A stretch of 64,000 bases of DNA from Actinomadura rayongensis (GCF_009831215.1 NZ_WUTW01000001.1:1445423-1509422), one strand, 5' to 3'. Positions 29,647 through 38,626 are shown, counted from the stretch's first letter. Program-made: numbers and translations. Notes: generated by a model not told the origin, from the letters alone.

Positions 29647-29786
29647 GGAGGAATGCGGCCTCTCCCCGATTCTTCCCAGAGTGCGGGCAGCGTGTGATCG
29701 GGGAATCGTCAGCCACCCCGCCCCGCGCCTTGCGGTCGTTCGCAGGAACGGGAATCGTGCTGATCGGATAACGGTCGAGGTGACCA

Positions 29787-30015
29787 GTGCCGGACCACCA
29801 AGCCTTCTGCTCCGGGGCCGACTTCTGCCAGGAACTCGCCGGCCGGACCGATACCGCCTTCCATCGCGTCTACGCGGGCGTCCCGCCGACCCGGACCATC
29901 GCCCGCGGACGCGCGGTGAGCCTCCTCGCCGACATGTCACCGCTGGCCGAAGGGCATTTACTGCTCGTTTCCAACATCCATTACGTGAGTTTCGGGCAGG
30001 TCGTGTCCGAAGCCG
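29787..30015 (+). pseudogene. HIT-like domain, N-terminal fragment
   Basis: GTG at 29787 opens a frame whose first 76 residues look like the first half of a HIT/GalT-like fold: CSGADFCQEL (Cys pair) then VSLLADMSPLAEGHLLLVSN and IHYVSFGQV. The second half with the His triad is absent. From about 30015 the coding signal moves to another frame, that of the AIR-synthase-like gene, while this frame stays open by GC bias to 31076. Most simply a deletion removed the C-terminal half and fused the remains to the next gene's 5' region. Confidence 0.6.
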
Positions 30016-30021
30016 ACGCGA

Positions 30022-31032
30022 TTGCGCACGGTCATCGGCCCGATGTTCGCCGGGCAGTCCGGCTGGATCGGGAAATTGCTCGACGGCGCCACGGCGGAAC
30101 TGGTCGCCGGTGCCGACGCCCAGGACGACTGCGCCGTGTTCCGCGCGTCCGGCCCGATGGAGATCGTCGTCGGCTCGGACTACGTTCGCGGCCCGAAGTT
30201 CCAGTTGTACGAATCGGGTCATCTGTCGAACTTCGACATCGGCTACTACCTCGCGACGGCGAATCTCAGCGACATCGCCGCGATGGGCGCCCTGCCGATC
30301 GCGCTGCTGACGGTCGTCCGGTACCCGCGCTCGCTGAGCGACGCCGACTTCGCGGCCGTCATGGCGGGCATCGACGCCGCGTGCCGCGCGGTCGGCACGG
30401 TGAACGTGGGCGGCGACATCGGCACCGCCGAGCGGATCATCCTGTCCGGGTCCGCCGTGGGGATCGTGGAGCCCGGCGGGGCGCTGCTGCGCACCGGCGC
30501 GCGGCCCGGCGACCGCCTGTGCGTCACCGGGCCGACCGGCCTCGCCGCGTCCGCGCAGCGCTACTTCGGGGCGGCGGGGCCCGGCGCGGGCGCGCTCGCG
30601 GCGGAACGGGAGGACGAGCTGATCGCGTCCTGGCGGCGGCCCCGCGCGCTCGTGCCGCAGGGCCGCGCGCTCAGCGCGAGCGGCGTCGTGACGAGCTGCC
30701 AGGACACCTCCGACGGCCTGAAGGCGGGCGTGCAGTCCCTCGCGGCGGCGAGCGGCGTCGGGTTCGTGGTCGACGAGGAGGCGCTGCCCGTCGCGGGCCT
30801 CGTGGCCGAGGTCGCCGCGCTCACCGGCGGCGACGTCACCGCGACCGTCCTCGGGGACTCGGTCGATTTCCAGCTCGTCTTCACCGTCCCGCCGGACGGC
30901 TTCGCGCGCCTCCCGGAGGACCTGGCCTTCCACGAGATCGGGCACGCCACCGAGGAGCGCGCGGTCGTTCTGCGGCGCCGGGACGGCACGGTCGAGGACC
31001 TGCCCGGCGTCCCGTGGCGGCACGAGGTGTGA
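30022..31032 (+). CDS. AIR synthase / ThiL-like ATP-dependent kinase-family protein
   Basis: 336 residues (from TTG 30022; ATG 30043 is an alternative). Resembles the PurM/ThiL/SelD superfamily: ELVAGADAQDDCAVFRASGPMEIVVGSDYV (the DD metal/nucleotide region), FDIGYYLATANLSDIAAMGALP, VGGDIGTAERIILSGSAVG and CQDTSDGLKAGVQSLA. It differs from canonical ThiL and lacks the SelD Sec/Cys segment, so the substrate is unknown. No Shine-Dalgarno is seen before either start, and the 5' end adjoins a truncated HIT-like gene, so the N-terminus may be altered. Confidence 0.75.
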   Translation: MRTVIGPMFAGQSGWIGKLLDGATAELVAGADAQDDCAVFRASGPMEIVVGSDYVRGPKFQLYESGHLSNFDIGYYLATANLSDIAAMGALPIALLTVVRYPRSLSDADFAAVMAGIDAACRAVGTVNVGGDIGTAERIILSGSAVGIVEPGGALLRTGARPGDRLCVTGPTGLAASAQRYFGAAGPGAGALAAEREDELIASWRRPRALVPQGRALSASGVVTSCQDTSDGLKAGVQSLAAASGVGFVVDEEALPVAGLVAEVAALTGGDVTATVLGDSVDFQLVFTVPPDGFARLPEDLAFHEIGHATEERAVVLRRRDGTVEDLPGVPWRHEV

Positions 31033-31087
31033 CCGCTCCCCGTCGGACGGGCGGGAGTGTCGGCCCGCGACATTAGACTCCGTGGTC

Positions 31088-32962
31088 GTGGCAGGCCGGA
31101 TTCGCAATGAGGACATCGCGCTCGTCCGCGAGCGGTCGTCGATCGCCGACGTGATCGGGGAGCATCTGCAGCTGCGCAACGCGGGCGGCGGCAACCTCAA
31201 GGGGCTGTGCCCGTTCCATGACGAGAAGTCCCCGTCGTTCAACGTGACGCCCGGACGCGGCCTGTACTACTGCTTCGGCTGCGGCGAGGGCGGCGACGTC
31301 ATCAAGTTCGTCCAGGAGATCGAGCACCTGTCGTTCGGGGAGTCCGTCGAACGACTCGCGGCCAAGGCGGGCATCCGGCTCCGGTACGAGGAGGGCGGCT
31401 ACACCCAGCGGCAGGACGGCGGGCAGCGCGCGCGGCTCATCGAGGCCCACCGCGTCGCGGCCGAGTTCTACGCCGGGCGGCTCGCGTCGCCCGAGGGCGA
31501 GATCGGCCGCCGGTTCCTGTCCGAGCGCGGCTTCGAGGCCGCGGACGCGACGCGGTTCGGGGTCGGGTTCGCGCCCCGCGAGTGGGAGGCGCTGGTCCGC
31601 CACCTGCGCGGACACGGTTTCACCGACCGCGAGATGATCACCGGCGGGCTGGTGCGCGAAGGGCGGCGCGGCCCGATGGACCGGTTCCGCGGCCGGCTGA
31701 TCTGGCCCGTCCGGGACCTGTCCGGCGACGTCATCGGGTTCGGCGCGCGCAAGCTGTTCGACGACGATGACGGCCCGAAGTACCTCAACACCCCCGAGTC
31801 GCCGCTGTTCCACAAGGGCTCGGTGCTGTACGGCGCCGACCTGGCCAAGAAGGAGATCGCGCGCCGCCGCCAAGCCGTCGTGGTCGAGGGCTACACCGAC
31901 GTGATGGCGTGCCACCTCGCGGGCGTCACCACCGCCGTCGCGACGTGCGGGACGTCGTTCGGCGACGAGCACATCAAGATCCTGCGCCGCCTGCTCATGG
32001 ACCAGGACGAGTTCCGCGGCGAGGTCGTCTTCACCTTCGACGGCGACTCGGCGGGCCAGAACGCCGCGCTGCGGGCCAGCAAGGACGAGCACAAGTTCGT
32101 CACGCAGACGTTCGTGGCCGTCCAGCCCGACGGCCTGGACCCGTGCGACCTGCGGATCCGGCACGGCGACGCGGCCGTCCGCGACCTGGTGGCGTCCCGG
32201 ACGCCGCTGTTCGAGTTCGCCGTCCGCGCCCGCATCGAGCAGTACGACCTGGACACCGCCGAGGGACGGCTCGCCGCGCTGGACGCCGCCGCGCCGATCG
32301 TCGCGGGCATCAAGGACCGGTCGCTGCGCCAGATGTACGCGGTCAGCCTGGACCGCTGGCTCGGGATCATGGACGAGCAGTTCGTGCTGCGCCGCGTCCG
32401 GGAGCTGTCGGTGCGGGAGAACGCGCGGGCGGCGCGCGCCCCCGAGACGGCCGCCGCGCCCCCGCCGCCGCGTCCGGAGTACGACCCGAACGATCCCGAG
32501 GTGCTGCGCGAGCGGGAGCTGCTGAAGCTGGCGCTGCAGCGTCCGGCGGTGCTCGGCCCGCTGTTCGACGGGCTCCCCGCGGACGCGTTCCTCGCCCCGC
32601 CGCACCAGGCGGTGCGCGCGGTGATCGCGACCGCGGGCGGCTCGGCCGCCGCCGCCGACCCCGCCGACTGGGGCGCCCGGCTTCGCGACATCGCGCCGAA
32701 CGACCAGGTCAGAGAGCTGATCACGCAGCTCGCGGTGGAGCCCGTGCACAGCTCTCAGGATTCGGACGACCGATATGCCGTCGAGCTGCTGGCCCGAATC
32801 CAGGAACGCCAGCTCACCCGGCAGATCGGCGACGTCAAGGCTAAACTCGGGCGGCTGAATCCGGTCGAGCGTCCCGACGATTACCACCGCCTCTTCGGTG
32901 ATCTTGTGGCGCTTGAGCAGCAGAGACGGGTGTTGCGCGAGCGCGGGCTTGGAAGCCAGTAA
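31088..32962 (+). CDS. dnaG: DNA primase DnaG
   Basis: 624 residues. The CHC2 zinc finger uses C41, H44, C62 and C65 (LCPFHDEKSPSF ... YYCFGCGEGGD). The RNA polymerase core and Toprim domain follow, with VVVEGYTDVMA and FTFDGDSAGQ, then a Pro-rich linker (about 455-470) and the helical DnaB-interaction domain. It makes RNA primers at the replication fork. The GTG giving VAGRIRNEDI matches family starts; another GTG two codons upstream is possible. It is followed after 58 bases by a primary-type sigma factor, recalling the dnaG-rpoD arrangement. Confidence 0.96.
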   Translation: MAGRIRNEDIALVRERSSIADVIGEHLQLRNAGGGNLKGLCPFHDEKSPSFNVTPGRGLYYCFGCGEGGDVIKFVQEIEHLSFGESVERLAAKAGIRLRYEEGGYTQRQDGGQRARLIEAHRVAAEFYAGRLASPEGEIGRRFLSERGFEAADATRFGVGFAPREWEALVRHLRGHGFTDREMITGGLVREGRRGPMDRFRGRLIWPVRDLSGDVIGFGARKLFDDDDGPKYLNTPESPLFHKGSVLYGADLAKKEIARRRQAVVVEGYTDVMACHLAGVTTAVATCGTSFGDEHIKILRRLLMDQDEFRGEVVFTFDGDSAGQNAALRASKDEHKFVTQTFVAVQPDGLDPCDLRIRHGDAAVRDLVASRTPLFEFAVRARIEQYDLDTAEGRLAALDAAAPIVAGIKDRSLRQMYAVSLDRWLGIMDEQFVLRRVRELSVRENARAARAPETAAAPPPPRPEYDPNDPEVLRERELLKLALQRPAVLGPLFDGLPADAFLAPPHQAVRAVIATAGGSAAAADPADWGARLRDIAPNDQVRELITQLAVEPVHSSQDSDDRYAVELLARIQERQLTRQIGDVKAKLGRLNPVERPDDYHRLFGDLVALEQQRRVLRERGLGSQ

Positions 32963-33020
32963 GGCAAGGGACTCCGAAATGGGCCTGTGATCTGGTCCCT
33001 TCATCGCGCAGACTAGTGGT

Positions 33021-34166
33021 GTGGGCCTTTCGGTGCTGCCTAGCGAGGCGCCATCTCTCGACCAGGTGGCGGATCTCGTCGCGCGTGGCAGGGAACAGGG
33101 CGGTGTCACCGTCGAGGACGTCGCTGCCGCGATCGACCGCTCGGAACTGCCGGACGACTCGCTGGAGCGCGTCGTCCGCCTGCTCGCGGAACAGGGGGTG
33201 GACGTCCTCGAAGCCGCACCCGAGGTCGAGGACGCCCCGCGCGCGGGCGAGGGACGGGCGCCGACCAGCGACCTGGTCCGGATCTACCTGCGGGAGATCG
33301 GCCGCGTTCCGCTGCTGACGGCAGAAGAGGAAGTGGAACTGGCGAAGTCGATCGAGGCGGGGCTGTTCGCCGCGGACAAGCTGGCGCACATCGCCGTCGC
33401 GTCCCCGGAGGAACGGGTGGAGCTCCAGCAGCTCGCCCGGGACGGGAACCGCGCGAAACAGCGGCTGGTCGAGGCGAACCTGCGGCTCGTCGTCTCCATC
33501 GCGAAACGGTACGTGGGCCGGGGAATGCTGTTCCTCGACCTGATCCAGGAGGGGAATCTCGGGCTCATTCGCGCGGTCGAGAAATTCGACTACACGAAGG
33601 GCTTCAAATTCTCCACCTACGCCACCTGGTGGATCCGGCAGGCGATCACGCGCGCCATCGCCGACCAGGCGCGGACGATCCGCATTCCGGTGCACATGGT
33701 CGAGACGATCAACAAGCTCGTCCGGGTGCAGCGCGCCCTGCACCAGGAACTCGGCCGCGAGGCGACGCACGAGGAGATCGGCCGGGAGATGGGGCTGCCG
33801 CCCGCCCGGGTGGCGGAGATCCAGCGGATCTCGCAGGAGCCGGTGTCGCTCCAGTCGCCCATCGGCGAGGAGGACTCCGACCTCGGCGACTTCATCGAGG
33901 ACTCCGACGCCGTCGTCCCGATCGAGGCCGCCGCGTTCATCCTGCTCCAGGACCAGCTCGGCGACATCCTGCAGACGCTGTCCGAACGCGAGCAGCGGGT
34001 GATCGGGCTGCGGTTCGGGCTGGCCGACGGGCATCCGCGCACGCTGGAGGAGGTCGGCCGGGAGTTCGGGGTGACGCGCGAGCGGATCCGGCAGATCGAG
34101 TCCAAGACGCTCGCGAAGCTGCGCCACCCGTCCCGCGCGCAGCTCCTGCGCGAGTACCTGGACTGA
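33021..34166 (+). CDS. RpoD/HrdB-type sigma-70 factor
   Basis: 381 residues. A short region 1.1-like N-terminus ([29 protein letters not shown]) is followed by region 1.2/2 ([67 protein letters not shown]), region 3 and region 4.2 ([20 protein letters not shown]). Close to group 1/2 sigma factors such as HrdB or HrdD. Whether it is the essential primary sigma is not provable from this window. No Shine-Dalgarno before the GTG. A strong terminator follows. Confidence 0.92.
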   Translation: MGLSVLPSEAPSLDQVADLVARGREQGGVTVEDVAAAIDRSELPDDSLERVVRLLAEQGVDVLEAAPEVEDAPRAGEGRAPTSDLVRIYLREIGRVPLLTAEEEVELAKSIEAGLFAADKLAHIAVASPEERVELQQLARDGNRAKQRLVEANLRLVVSIAKRYVGRGMLFLDLIQEGNLGLIRAVEKFDYTKGFKFSTYATWWIRQAITRAIADQARTIRIPVHMVETINKLVRVQRALHQELGREATHEEIGREMGLPPARVAEIQRISQEPVSLQSPIGEEDSDLGDFIEDSDAVVPIEAAAFILLQDQLGDILQTLSEREQRVIGLRFGLADGHPRTLEEVGREFGVTRERIRQIESKTLAKLRHPSRAQLLREYLD

Positions 34167-34171
34167 GGGCC

Positions 34172-34200
34172 CGGCCCGTCCGGGCGCCGGACGGGCCGGT
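34172..34200 (+). terminator. Terminator after the sigma factor gene
   Basis: CCGGCCCGTCCGG and CCGGACGGGCCGG form a perfect 13-bp stem with a GCG loop, five bases after the stop. It separates the dnaG-sigma unit from the metal/stress genes. Confidence 0.85.
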
Positions 34201-34287
34201 GGACCGGTCCGTGCCGAACCCTGGCCGACAACGGCACAAACCCGTCCCAGCATGGCGATGCGCTCCGCGAGGGATTACCGTGGGCGC

Positions 34288-34758
34288 ATGCTGATCGTCA
34301 CGACCGACGGGCTGGCCGGCTACGTCATCCGCAACGTGCTCGGCGAAGCGCTGGGAACGTCCGTCCATGTCGATCACGGTCCGGGCGCCCCCACGCCGCC
34401 GCCCGGCTCCCCGAGCAGCGCGACGTTCCGCGTCGCGGGGGAGGGTCTCGGCGGGACGCGCCGCGCGGCGGTCGAGCGGCTGGCCGAGGACGCGCACCGC
34501 AAGGGCGCCAACGCGGTCGTCGGCATGTGCTTCGAGACGGTCCCGCTGTCGGGCGGCGGCCACGAGGTGTGCGCGTACGGGACGGCCGTGTGGGCCGAGC
34601 CGCAGCACGGCGCCCCGCCCGCGCAGCAGCAGCCGCCGCAGCACCAGCAGAACTACTCGCACCACAGCCAGAACGTGCAGTACACCGAGCCGCAGCCGGG
34701 CGGGCCGCCGATGGCCGCCCGCAACCTGACGATCGGGCTGCACGACCAGCCCCGCTGA
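34288..34758 (+). CDS. YbjQ family (DUF74) protein
   Basis: 156 residues. The first 105 form a YbjQ-like pentamer domain (MLIVTTDGLAGYVIRNVLGEALGTSV; AHRKGANAVVGMCFET). The C-terminal 45 residues are a Gln/His/Pro-rich tail (AQQQPPQHQQNYSHHSQNVQ) that could bind metal. The family is annotated heavy-metal-binding on structural grounds; function is unproven. The ATG at 34288 is chosen because the domain begins there. Confidence 0.8.
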   Translation: MLIVTTDGLAGYVIRNVLGEALGTSVHVDHGPGAPTPPPGSPSSATFRVAGEGLGGTRRAAVERLAEDAHRKGANAVVGMCFETVPLSGGGHEVCAYGTAVWAEPQHGAPPAQQQPPQHQQNYSHHSQNVQYTEPQPGGPPMAARNLTIGLHDQPR

Positions 34759-34813
34759 CGCGGACGAACTCCTCGTAGGTGGCATAGCTCACGATGCCCA
34801 CTTCTTGACGCGG

Positions 34814-34832
34814 TGAGGTTAGCCTTGGCTAA
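34814..34832. promoter_or_regulatory. IdeR/DmdR-type iron box upstream of efeO
   Basis: TGAGGTTAGCCTTGGCTAA matches 15 of 19 positions of the actinobacterial iron box TTAGGTTAGCCTAACCTAA. TTGACG at 34805-34810 is a plausible -35, and the box overlaps the spacer and the -10 area (GCTAAG or TAAGTT), as expected for iron-dependent repression. Confidence 0.75.
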
Positions 34833-34870
34833 GTTGGCTCGGCTGTTCCTCACCCGTCCTGGAGTCCCCC

Positions 34871-36004
34871 ATGCGCGTCGCCCCCTTCCTCGCCGCCACC
34901 GGCGTGGCCGCCGTCTCGATGACCCTGCTCGCGGCCTGCGGGGACGGTGACGGGGGGAAGACCGCGGCGGGCGCCATCGCCGTCACCGCGACCGACAAGT
35001 CCTGCACCGTCGCCAAGACGGACCTGACGGCCGGCAAGGTCACCTTCGAGATCACCAACAAGGGCTCGGAGGTCAACGAGTTCGAGGTGCTGCGCCCGGA
35101 CGGCTCCATCCTCGCCGAGCGCGAGAACATCGGCCCCGGCACCAAGACCGACTTCGTCACCAAGCTGAACCCGGGCTCCTACACGCTGCTGTGCAGCGCG
35201 GGCCAGACCGGCAAGGGGCCGACGACGACCGTGACCGTGACCGGCGCGTCCGCCGGCGCCGGGGACCCGCGCCTCGCCAAGGCCGCCGCCGAGTACAAGA
35301 CCTACGTCCTCGCCCAGATCAACGACAGCTACACGCGCACCGAGGCGTTCGTCGCGGCCGTCAAGGCGGGCGACGTCGCCAGGGCCAAGGAGCTGTACGC
35401 GCCGTCGCGGCTCGGCTGGGAGTCGATCGAGTCCGTCGCGGAGAAGTTCGGCGACCTCGACCCGCGCATGGACGCCCGCGAGGCCGACCTGAAGCCCGAG
35501 GAGCGCAAGAACTGGTCCGGCTGGCACCTGCTGGAGAAGGCGCTCTGGAAGGACGGCTCGGTCAAGGGCAAGGAGAAGTACGCCGACCAGCTCCTGAAGG
35601 ACCTCGGCGAGGTCCGCACGCGCCTGAACACGCTCACGCTCGACCCGGTCAACGACATGGCGGCGGGCGCCAAGAGCCTCATGGACGAGGTCGCCACCGG
35701 CAAGGTCACCGGCGAGGAGGAGGCGTTCAGCCACACCGACCTCGTGGACTTCAAGGGCAACGTCGACGGCGCCAAGAAGGTCTACGAGCTGCTCAAGCCG
35801 ATCGTCCAGGAGCGCGACGCCGCGCTGGCCGCCGACCTAGACGCCGGGTTCAAGACCGTCGACGACCTGCTGGCGCGGCACGAGAAGAACGGGTCCTACG
35901 TCTCCTACGACACGGTCGGCGAGGCCGACCGCAAGAAGCTCTCCGACGCGGTGAACGCGCTCGGCGAGCCGCTGTCCAAGCTCGCGAAGGTGGTGGCGGG
36001 ATGA
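34871..36004 (+). CDS. efeO: EfeO-type iron uptake lipoprotein
   Basis: 377 residues. Signal peptide with lipobox LAAC (lipidated C23), an N-terminal cupredoxin-like domain (residues 35-125) and a C-terminal M75/imelysin-like domain with the metal motif WHLLEKALW (HxxE) at about 220. EfeO collects extracellular ferrous or ferric iron. GGAG before the ATG, with the iron box 40 bases upstream. Stop overlaps efeB as ATGA. No efeU permease gene is adjacent. Confidence 0.93.
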   Translation: MRVAPFLAATGVAAVSMTLLAACGDGDGGKTAAGAIAVTATDKSCTVAKTDLTAGKVTFEITNKGSEVNEFEVLRPDGSILAERENIGPGTKTDFVTKLNPGSYTLLCSAGQTGKGPTTTVTVTGASAGAGDPRLAKAAAEYKTYVLAQINDSYTRTEAFVAAVKAGDVARAKELYAPSRLGWESIESVAEKFGDLDPRMDAREADLKPEERKNWSGWHLLEKALWKDGSVKGKEKYADQLLKDLGEVRTRLNTLTLDPVNDMAAGAKSLMDEVATGKVTGEEEAFSHTDLVDFKGNVDGAKKVYELLKPIVQERDAALAADLDAGFKTVDDLLARHEKNGSYVSYDTVGEADRKKLSDAVNALGEPLSKLAKVVAG

Positions 36005-37266
36005 CCGGCGAGACCGACAACGGCACCGACAACGAACGGCGGCGCGAACGCATGTCGCGCCGGTCCATGCTGGGCCTGTCGGGCACCGGCCTGATCGCGG
36101 GCGCGGCGGCGGGCGTCGGCCTGGACCGCACCGCGTTCGCCAAGGAGGGACGCCCGGTCTCCGCCGAGGCCGTCCCGTTCTACGGCGCGCACCAGGCGGG
36201 CATCGCGACGCCCGTCCAGGACCGGCTGCACTTCGCCGCGTTCGACGTCATGACCGAGGACCGGGCCAAGCTCGTCCGGCTGCTGAAGGAGTGGACCGAG
36301 GCCGCCGCCGCGATGACGGCGGGCCGCCCGGTCGGCGACGGCGCGGTCGGCGGCCTGTCGGTCGCCCCGCCCGACGACACCGGCGAGGCGCTGGGCCTGC
36401 CCGCGTCCCGGCTCACGCTGACGATCGGCTTCGGCCCCGGCCTGTTCGAGAAGGACGGCAAGGACCGCTTCGGCCTGCGCGCCAGGCGCCCCGCGCCGCT
36501 GGTCGACCTGCCGCACTTCCCCGGCGACAACCTCGACCCGGCCCGCAGCGGCGGCGACATCGCCGTGCAGGCGTGCGCGGACGACCCGCAGGTCGCCGTC
36601 CACGCCATCCGCAACCTCGCCCGCATCGGGTTCGGGACGGTCGCGATCCGCTGGTCGCAGCTCGGGTTCGGCAAGACCTCGTCCACCACCCCGGACGCGC
36701 AGACCCCGCGCAACCTCTTCGGGTTCAAGGACGGCACGGAGAACATCGCGGGCACCGACGCCGACCTGCTCGGCAAGCACGTCTGGGCCGGACGCGGCGA
36801 CGGCGCGCCGTGGATGGCGGGCGGCTCCTACCTCGTCGCGCGGCGCATCCGGATGCACATCGAGATCTGGGACCGCACGCCGCTCGGCGAGCAGGAGGAC
36901 ATCATCGGCCGCGACAAGGGCGAGGGCGCCCCGGCGGGCGCGGCCCGCGAGCACGACCCGGTCGTGCTGGAGCGGCTGAAGCGCGACTCGCACGTCCGGC
37001 TCGCCCATCCCGGCAGCAACGGCGGGTCGCGGATCCTGCGGCGCGGCTACTCGTTCACCGACGGCACCGACGGTCTCGGGCGCCTGGAGGCGGGCCTGTT
37101 CTTCCTCGCCTACCAGCGCGACCCCCGGACGGGCTTCGTCCGGATCCAGCAGTCGCTGGCGTCCGACGCGATGAACGAGTACATCCAGCACGTCGGGTCC
37201 GGGATCTTCGCGTGCCCGCCGGGCGTCCGCAAGGGCGGCTACTGGGGCGAGACCCTCTTCTCCTGA
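36001..37266 (+). CDS. efeB: EfeB, Tat-exported DyP-type haem peroxidase
   Basis: 421 residues. A twin-arginine signal SRRSMLGLSGTGLIAG (R20-R21) directs folded export with haem. DyP features: GFKDGTENIAGTD (distal Asp, about 243), the proximal-His region LAHPGSNGG and the late LFFLAYQRDPRTGFVRIQ. With EfeO it handles iron oxidation or recovery at the cell surface. Translationally coupled to efeO. Length is normal. Confidence 0.94.
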   Translation: MTGETDNGTDNERRRERMSRRSMLGLSGTGLIAGAAAGVGLDRTAFAKEGRPVSAEAVPFYGAHQAGIATPVQDRLHFAAFDVMTEDRAKLVRLLKEWTEAAAAMTAGRPVGDGAVGGLSVAPPDDTGEALGLPASRLTLTIGFGPGLFEKDGKDRFGLRARRPAPLVDLPHFPGDNLDPARSGGDIAVQACADDPQVAVHAIRNLARIGFGTVAIRWSQLGFGKTSSTTPDAQTPRNLFGFKDGTENIAGTDADLLGKHVWAGRGDGAPWMAGGSYLVARRIRMHIEIWDRTPLGEQEDIIGRDKGEGAPAGAAREHDPVVLERLKRDSHVRLAHPGSNGGSRILRRGYSFTDGTDGLGRLEAGLFFLAYQRDPRTGFVRIQQSLASDAMNEYIQHVGSGIFACPPGVRKGGYWGETLFS

Positions 37267-37274
37267 CGGGACGC

Positions 37275-38510
37275 TCAGTGCTGACCGGCGCGTTCGGAGC
37301 GGATGCGGGCGACCACGTCGCCCGCCGCCGTCCGGACGGCCTCCAGCTCGGTGAGATAGGCCCAGTAGTCGGGGTGGGCGCCGCGCAGGCCGGACGGGGC
37401 GCGCTCCAGCCGCTCCACGAGGCCGTCCAGGACCCGCGCGTGGTGCGGTGCGGCGCCGCCCGGCTGGGCCATCGCGAGGCGCTGCGCGTCGCGGACGGCG
37501 AACCGCGCGGTCTCGGCGGCGCCCTCGGGGTCGGCGGCGACGGCGGCCAGCTCGGCGACCCGTCCGGTGACCTGGCCGGCGCGGCGGTCGGCGGCGTTCA
37601 GCTCGGTGCGCGCGGCGGTCAGCGACCGCTGGGCGTCGCGCCAGCGCGCCGCCGCGACCTGCCCGGCGGCCTCGTCCAGCCGCTCGCGGGCGCGCGCGAC
37701 GCCCGCCTCGATCGCCTCCGGCGCGCCCTTCAGGTCGCGCCAGCAGCCCTCGGCGTACTCGCGCAGCAGCGTCCGCATCGCGTCCCGGACGGGCCCGGAC
37801 CGCCCCGCGACGACCTCGACCCGCGTCCGCACCGACGCGAGCGCGTTGCGCGTCCGCTCGGCCTCCTTCGGCAGGTCTTCGGCGGCCTCCCGGACGGCGG
37901 CGGCGCGGCGGGCGACGTCCTCGGCGGCGGTCAGCGCGCCGTCCAGCCCGAGCCCGCCGAGGCCCGCCGAGCCGAGCCGCGCGAGGTCCGCGCGGACGGC
38001 CGCCAGCTCGGCCTCCTCGGCGCTCGCGTCCAGTCCTGCGTCGCGGGCCGCGGCGACGGCGGCCTCTGCGGCGGCGGTGGCGTCGCGGGCGGCCGTCAGA
38101 CGGGGCGGGAGCCGGTCGAGCGCGGCCTCCAGCCGGGACAGCGACGCGGCGATCGTCGAACCGAAGCGCTCCAGCCGCGCGTTCATCTCCGTCATGCGGT
38201 CGGTGACGGCCCGGAACGCCCGCGCGACGCCGTCCCACTCGGCGGGGGAGCGCGGCCGGCCGTCGAACGGATGCGCGTCCACGACGGCGATGTAGGACGC
38301 CGACGCGGCCGTCGCGGCCTCGCCGAGCGCCGCGAACTCCCGCTCGGCGGGCGCGGCGGCGGCCTTGTCGAGGTCGGCGAACACCGTCAGCCGCCCGCGC
38401 AGGTACCGCTCGGCCTGGTCCATGTCGTAGAAGGCGGTCGCCGCCGCCTCCTTCGCCGTGTTCGCCGCCGTCTCGGCGGGCGACACCCGGTTCCGCCGGT
38501 CGCCCCGCAC
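37275..38510 (-). CDS. Ala-rich coiled-coil protein of unknown function
   Basis: 411 residues, almost entirely helical with heptad-like Ala/Arg/Glu runs (for example VRADLARLGSAG; RTRNALASVRTRVEVVA) and no membrane segment. I do not recognise a catalytic domain. GTG 38510 is preceded by GAGAGGAG six bases upstream; an in-frame GTG at 38486 is also possible. It lies convergent to efeB and divergent from the first terD across the ECF-type promoter. The position suggests a stress-related structural role, which is inference. Confidence 0.7.
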   Translation of the reverse strand: MRGDRRNRVSPAETAANTAKEAAATAFYDMDQAERYLRGRLTVFADLDKAAAAPAEREFAALGEAATAASASYIAVVDAHPFDGRPRSPAEWDGVARAFRAVTDRMTEMNARLERFGSTIAASLSRLEAALDRLPPRLTAARDATAAAEAAVAAARDAGLDASAEEAELAAVRADLARLGSAGLGGLGLDGALTAAEDVARRAAAVREAAEDLPKEAERTRNALASVRTRVEVVAGRSGPVRDAMRTLLREYAEGCWRDLKGAPEAIEAGVARARERLDEAAGQVAAARWRDAQRSLTAARTELNAADRRAGQVTGRVAELAAVAADPEGAAETARFAVRDAQRLAMAQPGGAAPHHARVLDGLVERLERAPSGLRGAHPDYWAYLTELEAVRTAAGDVVARIRSERAGQH

Positions 38511-38600
38511 TCCGGTCTCCTCTCTGCCGCCTCCAGTCTTCCGCAACCGGGCGGGAGCGGGCACCGGCGGGCTTGTCCGGGCAGCCGATCGGCGCGGACG

Positions 38601-38626
38601 GGAACGGATACCATCACTGCTACGTC
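38601..38626 (+). promoter_or_regulatory. ECF-sigma-type promoter of the terD operon
   Basis: GGAAC at 38601-38605, a 17-base spacer, and CGTC at 38623-38626 match the typical group-4 ECF promoter. It lies 56 bases upstream of the GTG of the first terD gene. It suggests stress-sigma control of the Ter module. Confidence 0.6.

Noticed and set aside
29414..29716. 100-codon minus-strand frame beginning MADDSPITRCPHSG
   Set aside because: It overlaps the membrane-anchor reading frame in another phase, is Arg/Pro-rich and shows no family resemblance.
30022..30080. Thymidine-kinase-like P-loop (GPMFAGQSG) at the start of the AIR-synthase-like protein
   Set aside because: The Walker Lys is replaced by Gln and the sequence continues directly into the AIR-synthase fold, so it is a chance resemblance.
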